From assembly GCA_004380135.1 (NCBI GenBank), contig QXCR01000190.1:1-49545 (forward strand): 49,545 nucleotides of DNA, in the 5' to 3' direction. A program made the position numbers and the translations under genes. Origin of the DNA: Stemphylium vesicarium (taxonomy: Eukaryota > Ascomycota > Dothideomycetes > Pleosporales > Pleosporaceae). Under the pieces are notes generated by a model, which had not been told where the DNA came from, searched no databases, and saw only the letters and a list, made by a program, of their open reading frames with translations. Positions within the stretch are counted from its first letter, which is position 1. Each line of letters begins with the position of its first letter. Shown here piece after piece: positions 43,062 through 49,545 of the stretch.

Positions 43062-44454
43062 CTAAGCACTAGACATGGTGTTACCGTTGTATGCCAGCAA
43101 GTTTACTGAGCCCAATGTATCCGTCACTACGTCTGGTGTAGCCAACACGTACACCCTGGCCTTCACGTCCGAGGCAGTCGATGGTCCCTCGAGAGCACGG
43201 AGGTACGAGACCAAACCGGCTACATGGGGAGACGCCATGGAGGTACCCGTATGCACCTCCGTTCCTGAATCGCTCAGGTACGATGCCGAAACGATGTCTG
43301 TTCCTGCAGCGAAGATGTCGACAGGGGGTCCGTAATTTGAGCCTCCGCGACCACTGTGCCTCTTATTGTCAATCTCAATGTTGCCGACGCAGATGAGTTC
43401 AGGGGAGCGGCATGGCGAGTGGTTGATCGCGGGCTCGTTCTCGTTTCCCGCTGCTGTAGCTACGAGTACGCCTTTCGCCCATGCTGCAGTGATGGCGGCG
43501 TCCCATGTTGTGGAACCAGACGAGCCAAGTGAGATGTTAATGACGGCGGTATTCTCTCGGCCTTTGGAAACGATGTCGTTCACTGTCCAGTCGAACGCTG
43601 CGAAGACATCTGATGCGCTTCCGGTGTCGCCATCCATCGCCTTCACACCTATGATAGTTGTCCTCTTGGCCACGCCATACTTTGCGCCACCAACGGTCCC
43701 AGCTACATGCCTAGGTTTTGTCAGATTGTGAGGATCAATTTGCATCGAAGGGTTGCTTACGTTCCGTGGCCTTCATTGTCTGCGTCATCCGAGCCTTGCA
43801 CGGCATTGAAGCCCCAGATTGCTCGTCCCTCGAAATCCTCGTGGGTGATACGGACGCCAGTGTCTTGACGAAGATATCTTAGTATCAAAGCAACATCAAT
43901 AGGAACACCCTGACTTACCAATCACGTAAGAAAAGGTATTCTTGTCGGCACTTTCGTCGTAGACATAGGAAGTAGCTCCCGCTGTACGGGAAGAAATACT
44001 GGCTAGGCCCCATGGTGCATCCGTCTGAGTTACTAAGCCGCTGATCTTCATGATGAAATCTTGCTCGATTGTAAGGACCTGAAAAAGCGTCAGCATGTAG
44101 CAAACTTCTATTGGACCGCGCAAGTCTCGTTACCTCAGGTAGAGCCTTCAATTCCTCGATGGTCGCATCATCAAACGACCCTGAATACGCTTTGAAGTCG
44201 CCGAAGCCGTACTCACGCTCCACTGGGGGACCACTCGGGCTAGCATCAACCCGGCGGGCCATGTTGCGAGCATGTATGCTGCGCACTTTGTTATGATGGG
44301 CAGCGATCGAGGCAATGTCCGTGTCAGGCTTCAGTTGGACAATGTATTTGCCAGGGATCACCTCATTCGCTGGAGGTGCCGAGACCGGAGCAGCAGAAGC
44401 AAGAAATGGAGCTGCGGCAGCAACCACCGCGGTGAGACGAGTGAAGAATTGCAT
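43062..44454 (-). CDS. Secreted subtilisin-like protease, proteinase K type, 410 aa
   Basis: Four exons, 44454-44134, 44078-43919, 43863-43761 and 43710-43062, give 410 residues. The start is a signal peptide (MQFFTRLTAVVAAAAPFLAS), followed by an I9 propeptide (IPGKYIVQLKPDTDIASIAA; FDDATIEELKALPEV). The mature enzyme starts near APWGLASISSR. Catalytic residues are Asp161 (IDTGVRITHEDF), His193 (GHGTHVAG, built across the third intron) and Ser352 (TGTSMASPH), with oxyanion Asn284 (AAGNEN). Two cysteines in HSPCRSPELICVG could form a disulphide. Length and order match fungal alkaline and Pr1-type proteases, which digest extracellular protein and often serve as virulence or nutrition enzymes. 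It is complete, and much shorter than the PA-domain subtilase at 5777-8476; the two are not tandem duplicates. Confidence 0.95.
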
Positions 44455-45161
44455 CGCGAATGAAGGCAGGGTGCAAATAAATCACAGTCGACTTGCCTTC
44501 CACTGCTGGAATTTACGCGCTTTTTGACTTGCGCCAAAATTCATCGCACAGACTATGGTAGTCACGCGAAATCACTAATTCAAGCATCTCTTGTGGTTTC
44601 TTGACTTTTGCCTCTTTGGGTCATAGCCTCCGCAATGCGCTTCGTATATGCGGCGAATAGTGGATTGGTTAGGAGTATTAAATGGATGGCCAAGACTGCA
44701 AGGCAAGGGGTATTTGGGGACTACCATGCCGAAAGGAATGTATTCCCTGTTCTCCCGGCTAGCGATTCCCGCTTCGAGCGCATCCACCCGGCGCGATGAA
44801 ACGCGGAAATCGGCGAAAGTGGATTTGAGAGATCGTATATCCAATTTACTCCACAGAATCGGGCCGTAGAAAGCGACTGCCAGTGAATTCGAAAACAGAA
44901 AGGGCAGGTGAGAAGCGACATCATCGTCGCGCAAGCTTTGGAGACCATGGTGCGAGATAACGATCAGTCTGGGCATACATGTCAGAAGTGGAGCATTTTG
45001 AAGGATCTGGAATGCGAATGGTTGAAAGGGCTTTTGCGAGTTATGCATCCTTCCGAGACTCTTCTTAGATGTTTGTCTTTGCGAGAAGATGTATTGTACA
45101 GGTCGCCGTCCGTGCAATTCTGGAATGGTGTAGCGGGGTGGATTAGGTAATCATGGCGTTA
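44455..45161. other. Intergenic between subtilase and transposon nest
   Basis: The first part is the subtilase promoter. A 180-codon minus-strand frame (44575-45117) covers most of the rest but has no recognised family and no clear start, so I do not call it a gene. It may be a worn gene piece displaced by the adjoining transposon. Confidence 0.4.
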
Positions 45162-45185
45162 ACGTCTTGGATCACTCAGCGGGCC
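45162..45185 (+). repeat. Left terminal inverted repeat of the pogo/Fot-like transposon
   Basis: ACGTCTTGGATCACTCAGCG followed by GGCCG pairs with the reverse complement of 47300-47323 with about three mismatches. A TA dinucleotide lies just outside (45160-45161), as expected for the TA target site of Tc1/mariner-pogo elements. Confidence 0.85.
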
Positions 45186-46228
45186 GGACCAGTCAGCGGG
45201 CCACCCCACCAAACCTGACGCAACTCTCTACACAACAGCCACAATGCCGCGACAATAACGTCCTTGACAGACTTCTTATGAAGGTAGAGTTCTTCTAGCC
45301 TCTCGTGCGTCTTAAGAAAAACGCATAGTAAGCCAGCGTTAGGCTGCTTCGTTATTCGACGCTCCGCGAATGACGCTCCAACGCCGCCTCCAAGGTATTC
45401 AGCCTTAAGCTGTTACCAACACCCAGGAACGGAAGCTCTCTCCTATCGAGGAGCAGTCTCTCGTTTAGTGGGTCTTAGACCTTGATCGACGAGGCTTTCC
45501 GCCCCAGATCATCGACGTACGACGTATGGCGGACGCTCTTCTCGCCGCACGTGGCCAAGATCCACCTCCAAAACCTGTTGGCCAGAAGTGGGCGTCGCAC
45601 TTTATTAATAGCCAGTCTGAGCTACAGAAAAATTGGAATAGGAAGTTACATAGCCAGCGCGCTCGCTGTGAGGATCCTGTCGCGATCGCAGCGTGGTTCA
45701 AGCTCGTCGAGGAGACGCGCTAGGCGTACGGCATATAGGATATCGATACTTATAACTTTAATAAGACTAGTTTTATAATAGGCATTCCGGCTAAGTCTAA
45801 GGTAGTTATAAGCGTAGATATAGTAAGTCGCGCTACTATTATATAGCTAGGCAATCGCGAGTAGGTTACTATAATTAAGTATATTACCGCGTCTAGCTAG
45901 TGTGTCCCGCTATTTATAATTCTATCTAGTAAGCAACCTAGGCTGCCTAGTACTACTATATCTTACTAGACTAGGTACTCGCAGTTAGCTATAACGGCTG
46001 GACGACAGATGAGCTCGGCGTAAAGTGGGTAAAGCACTTTAATAGGCATACAGCTTCCCGAACGCGTGAAGTCTACTGCCTTCTTATCCTAGACAGCCAT
46101 GGCAGCCACGCTACGCCTCAATTTGACCAGTACTACACAGAGAACAAGATCATCACTCTCTGTATGCCAGCGCACACGTCGCATCTACTCTAGCCGCTTG
46201 ACGTAAGCTGTTTCTCTCCGCTTAAGCG

Positions 46229-46236
46229 CGCGTACG
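46229..46236. repeat. 8-base target site duplication, left copy (pair at 46577-46584)
   Basis: CGCGTACG occurs immediately before 46237 and again immediately after 46576. Removing the insert and one copy restores the transposase reading FSPLKRAYGHEIQEL, so this is the original target. Eight bases is the diagnostic length for hAT elements. Confidence 0.9.
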
Positions 46237-46576
46237 CAGAGTTGCCAACAAGCAAGTCAAGTTGCTCGTCGAAACTGGACGCTAACCGCTAGGGGTAAGA
46301 GTTATACCTATTGTCGAATGTGGTACGGTCCAAGTAGAAGACATGAGAGAAGGCAGAAGGTTGTTGTATTGAGAGAGCTATAGAGAGTGATTATATACAC
46401 AACCAAGATGAGTAAGCAGGTGACGAAGGGTCACGTGAAAGATACAGTTCACATGTACCTTGTGAACTAGGGTGCCATGCTGACACCTATTAAAGTAACT
46501 ACTAGCCCACAATAGGTAATCAAGCAAGTCAAGTTGGACCTTCTGAGCCCCACTTACTTGCTTGTTGGCAGCTCTG
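46237..46576. mobile_element. hAT-type MITE, 340 bases, inserted in the Fot-like transposon
   Basis: The ends are CAGAGTTGCCAACAAGCAAG and the reverse complement of the right end, CAGAGCTGCCAACAAGCAAG, which differ by one base over 20. The 8-base duplication CGCGTACG flanks it. These features define a non-autonomous hAT element. The CAAGCAAGTCAAGTTG motif is repeated directly near the right end (about 46523-46538) besides the inverted ends, as is common for subterminal transposase sites. It has no coding capacity. It is not AT-rich, unlike the left part of its host element, so it probably arrived after that part was mutated. Confidence 0.92.
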
Positions 46577-47299
46577 CGCGTACGGTCACGAGATCCAGGA
46601 GCTCGCCCGCCAAGGCGTCTACTATATTGACAAGATAGACTTCCTCACGATCTATACACGGATCTTGCTAATAGTCTTTACGCAGTAGAAAATCTAGGCG
46701 GGCTTCTAGGCGACAGGGCTTATCCCTCCCTGTCCACATCGTGTCCTATCGTCGCTTACCGTCGTCCGGACGCCGTCTCCCACAAGCGACTACAGCAGAC
46801 AACAGCGTCGCGTGGACAGCGGAACCGCCGCGTACAGTAGCGCAGCTTCAGCAACAGGATCTTCACGTACAGCACCTACTTCGTCGCCAGTCACAGAGCC
46901 CAACAAGCCAAGCTATCCGCCAGCTTGTTAAAGGATGTCAACTTGTAATGAACTCAGCGACTATACTTGCAGAGAATAGAAAGCTTCGTACGGCTAGTCA
47001 GCGCCAGCGACGTAGAACAGACCAGCGGCGTCAGTATGTAGCTCGTGGAGGAGTGATACAGGCTCAGCAAGGCCAGCAGCTTGCTTCAGAGGCAGAAAGG
47101 GTAGTCGCGGAGGTAGAACAAGCTCTAGCTACTCAAGGACGTCAGCGCGCGCCGCCAACGTGTACAAAATGTCACGTCCAAGAACACACGCGGATTCAAT
47201 GTAGATAGTAATAGACTAGCTACGTATGAAATTTGACGCTGTCATGTTACATCGTTTTGGAGCTATCGCGTAAAGAGTTGCGCTGGTTTTGGTGAGGCG

Positions 47300-47323
47300 G
47301 CCCACTTACTGATCCAAGACGTT
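47300..47323 (-). repeat. Right terminal inverted repeat of the pogo/Fot-like transposon
   Basis: The minus strand reads ACGTCTTGGATCAGTAAGTG then GGCCG, matching the left end except for about three bases. TA follows at 47324-47325. Confidence 0.85.
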
Positions 47324-47473
47324 AACTTAGGCGAAGAGACAATAACGTAAGCAATGGGCTACGAAACCAGCATCAAAATCGGACATATATTTGCCATGAA
47401 CCTCTAAACTCAAATGCTGCGCCCTAAAACTATCCCGTCCTTCAACAATCGTCTGCTACACAGGATCCTGCCG

Positions 47474-47774
47474 CTACGCTGCGGGTACTACAGCCTGGGC
47501 ATCGTTCTTGATAATTTCCTCCAACTTATCACAGAGAGCAATGATCTCTGCCGGCTTGTTTGCAAAATACTCTGAAGCCTGTTCAGGCTCTTTAGGCCGA
47601 GGTCCCAAGACAGGAAAGTCCAAACGAGCTTTGTCCAATCAAGTGATTATCTCTGCCTCCGCCAACCAGCTGAGTTGGTTTTGCAGGCTCACAGGCGGTA
47701 AAGCGGGAAAATCAGAGGGTTTTGATGGTGTGGGCGGAGGACAGAAAGGAGAGGACTCGTTAATTATTCTATAG
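47474..47774 (-). pseudogene. 3' scrap of an unidentified gene between transposons
   Basis: The minus strand reads SKPSDFPALPPVSLQNQLSW and LAEAEIIT, then TGA, then LDKARLDFPVLGPRPKEPEQ and ASEYFANKPAEIIALCDKLE before EIIKNDAQAVVPAA and a TAG at 47474-47476. The composition is that of a real protein C-terminus, with a helical, charged end. The internal TGA sits where Trp or Arg may have been. Upstream it meets the copia LTR at about 47729-47774. The family is not recognised; it could also be part of a retroelement gag gene. Confidence 0.5.
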
Positions 47775-47887
47775 AGTAAAAATGTGTGTTTATATACATA
47801 AGGAATGCGAAGGTAGTAGAAGATACTAGAAGATCTAATAAGAGTATCAGGCCAACACACGGACATCTAACCGTGTTAGCTAATACA
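47729..47887 (-). repeat. Candidate 3' LTR of the minus-strand copia element
   Basis: On the minus strand a polypurine tract, AGGGGGG, is followed at 47887 by TGTATTAGCTAACACGG, a typical LTR start after a copia pol gene. A matching CCACA end is possible at 47729. The start is supported by the polypurine tract; the end is a guess. Confidence 0.45.
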
Positions 47888-49247
47888 CCCCCCTAGCTTA
47901 AGTAAATAATAAGTAATAAAAGCTAAAAAGATAGTAAATCTAGTCCTTTACTTTATAGTAGTTTATCTATATATAAAGGTCTCTAGTACTACCCCCCTAA
48001 TTTAGCTAAGTTAGGGTAGATATCCTCTAATTTCGTTCTAGTCTATAGCTTTAATAAGACATTACTAAGTCCTAATTAACGTATAAAGTAAGCGTGCTTC
48101 TAACGAGAAAGGATCTTCGTAAGACTATCAGCTAGCATTTCTATAGTAGGCTTTTATTTAACCTACAGTCTGCCTTTAGATATCTCCTAGCGTATCTAAT
48201 AGTGGTGCACGTCTACGTGCTTAAGCTTCGTCTAAAGCTTATCAATTGTCTTTATTGCAATTAAGACTATTTGCTAGTTGTCACACCAGAGCGATGGTGT
48301 AAACTCTAGATCGAATCGAATTGCCTAGAAGAAGCGTTGCCACCATTCCATCTCTAATCCCGCTAGTAAGAGAGATAGCAGCTCAGCTTCCGTAGTTGAC
48401 TTCGTGACTAATCGTTGAACTGTCGCTTTCCAGTCGATAGGTAATCCATAAAGCTTGAAGAGATAGCCTTGAGAGCTTCGGCGTGTCTCCGGCTCATCTA
48501 CAAAAGCCGCATCCGATGCGCCATAGAATAACGGTTCTAGCTCCTGCTAAGCCGCTTCTAGTGTAGATATGCTCGTAATGCCATGTTGGATATCCGCTAA
48601 CGCTCGAATAGCGAGATTCTTTGTGCCAATTAGGTATCGCCAGACATGCTAGGCTGCATACATGTGTTTCTGCCCTAGGTTTTAAAGATAACGTGCAAGT
48701 ATTAAGTAAGCTCGTGCAACGTTAGAACGCGTTAATGTTAAGATATATACTAATAAGTTAACTAGCTACTAATATCTATATGTCTAAGTAGCGTTTAATT
48801 CTTCTATTAATAGTATAAGATAGTTTTCCTTTAATAGCACGTCTAGATATCGTCTATTAATCTTAAGGTTGAATTTTATTATAATCTTATTAATAAATAA
48901 GTCCTAGATTAGGTAGATAGATCTCGTGAGCTCCTTATGTATTACCTAGATCCCTAGGAACTATTTAAGCTGTCCTAGCTCTCGAATATTATATATGCTT
49001 AGTAGCTGCTATTTAAATACTTAATAAGCGCTTATGTTAAGTGGATGCACGAGGATGACGATATTATCTACGTAAAAGAATATAATTAAGTAATTACTCG
49101 TAAATAGATATAGGGCTCCTAGTACTAGCTTTAAGCTAAGTTTCTTTAAAGTTAATAATAGCTCTTAGTACTAGAGTAATAGGGCTTCTCTAAGGCTATA
49201 GAGTGCTCATTGCAGCTTAAGAAGCTTACTATACTTAGTAGTAAAGC
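47888..49247 (-). mobile_element. RIP-decayed Ty1/copia retrotransposon, RT and RNase H part
   Basis: The minus strand gives the end of a copia polyprotein. Reverse transcriptase parts are YSLREALLL near 49170-49200 and FFYVDNIVILVHP near 49035-49080, where the catalytic YVDD reads YVDN. The RNase H part is EPETRRSSQGYLFKLYGLPI, then DWKATVQRLVTKSTTEAELL and AGLEMEWWQRFF, near 48290-48520, followed by KLKHVDVHHY. There are many stops, chiefly TAG and TAA, and strong AT bias at both ends, while the RNase H section is less affected. The 5' part of the element would lie beyond the young insertion at 49248 and the window edge. Not functional. Confidence 0.88.
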
Positions 49248-49545
49248 TGTCAGATAGCAGGTGTTGCTGTCAGAAAGAAGGCTATCCAGCAGGCAGTTTT
49301 AGTATCGGTGTCGATTACAGCCATGTCGGCCAACCCGCCTCGATCCTACTTCGGCCTTACTTGCACGAGAGCATATACATCGTGATAGCACCATCATCAA
49401 GGACACACACAATGAACGATCATTAATTCCATAATATATCTCATCTAATCTGACAATTAAGAGTCTCACTGCCTCTACAACGAGCGACGAACTACCAAAA
49501 TGGCAGCAAATCAGAGCCAGAGGGACGCGACAGTCATTCTTACCG
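49248..49545 (+). mobile_element. Start of a young LTR retrotransposon (5' LTR and gag start), cut by the window end
   Basis: A 208-base candidate LTR runs from TGTCAGAT (49248-49255) to ATCTGACA (49448-49455), a perfect 8-base terminal inverted repeat. Composition changes sharply from RIP-like AT-rich DNA to normal at its left edge. About 45 bases after the LTR an ATG at 49500 opens MAANQSQRDATVILT, which continues past the window and would fit a gag start. The insertion lies in the reverse transcriptase region of the decayed copia element. The second LTR is needed to prove the call. Confidence 0.55.

Larger units (their letters stand above)
45162..47323 (+). mobile_element. Pogo/Fot-like (DDE_1) DNA transposon, RIP-damaged, with nested MITE
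   Basis: Both terminal inverted repeats and flanking TA are present. Without the insert and its duplicated target (348 bases) the element is about 1814 bases, the usual size for fungal Fot elements. The plus-strand transposase reads in pieces. The HTH/CENPB part has MTLQRRLQGIQP, PIEEQSLV-stop-WVLDLDRR, PPQIIDVRRMADALLAARGQ and RARCEDPVAIAAWFKLVEET. The catalytic part follows: YNFNKTSF where YNFDETGF is expected, and LLILDSHGSHATPQFDQYY, then PAHTSHL and PLKRAY. A C-terminal block from 46741 reads LLRRQSQSPTSQAIRQLVKG and ends with a zinc knuckle, CTKCHVQEHTRIQC, at 47155-47208. Stops are mainly TAG in place of Gln or Trp, and the first catalytic Asp is Asn, so it cannot transpose on its own. 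Confidence 0.9.

Noticed and set aside
5777..44454. The two subtilase genes as a duplicated pair
   Set aside because: They belong to different subfamilies (PA-domain Vpr/Pr1C type against proteinase K type) with different lengths and intron positions.
44575..45117. 180-codon minus-strand frame next to the transposon nest
   Set aside because: No recognised family, overlapping plus-strand frames, and no convincing start. It may be worn gene sequence.

Overview
The window looks like nuclear DNA from a filamentous ascomycete, most probably a pleosporalean Dothideomycete. Introns are short (about 45-85 bases) with GT-AG ends. HET-domain genes, a cyanide hydratase and two secreted subtilases are present. 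The transposon copies carry C-to-T decay of the kind left by repeat-induced point mutation (RIP). I could not fix the species from the sequence alone. For spliced genes the coordinates run from start codon to stop codon, and exon limits are in the evidence text. All of them were worked out by eye and each spliced total is a multiple of three.

Left flank (1-5.2 kb): an AT-rich, stop-riddled Tc1/mariner remnant abuts the 3' end of an amidase gene, which has a one-base deletion and no proper C-terminus. A gene-poor stretch follows with a dispersed repeat and the traces of a possible small secreted protein.

Gene-rich core (5.2-31.5 kb): a small secreted cysteine-containing protein; a large secreted subtilase of the PA-domain type; an 886-residue HET protein that appears to carry two HET-like modules in tandem; V-ATPase subunit C divergent from mitochondrial glycine-cleavage T protein; a dead NAD-dependent reductase; tRNA-splicing endonuclease subunit Sen54 divergent from cyanide hydratase; KRR1; a SET-domain protein with a signal peptide; an unrecognised disordered protein; PUF6; a DUF3605 protein; and a divergent 14-3-3-like protein with a long disordered tail. 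Most of these are housekeeping genes. KRR1 and PUF6 both act in ribosome biogenesis but are not operon-like.

Gene-poor right part (31.5-45.1 kb): a small Cys/His protein, a second copy of the dispersed repeat in inverted orientation, a decayed HET gene, a decayed membrane-protein fragment, an intact multi-pass membrane protein and a proteinase K-type subtilase, separated by kilobases with no recognisable gene.

Right flank (45.1-49.5 kb): a nest of transposons. A pogo/Fot-like DNA transposon has both terminal inverted repeats and a TA target duplication. It contains a 340-base hAT-type MITE with an 8-base target duplication. Beyond it lie a gene scrap, a RIP-decayed Ty1/copia element on the minus strand, and, inside that, the beginning of an apparently young LTR element that runs off the window. 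The clearest novel observations are the tandem HET protein, the nested and unevenly mutated transposons, and the small secreted proteins beside the repeats. No complete, previously unknown multi-gene system is evident.
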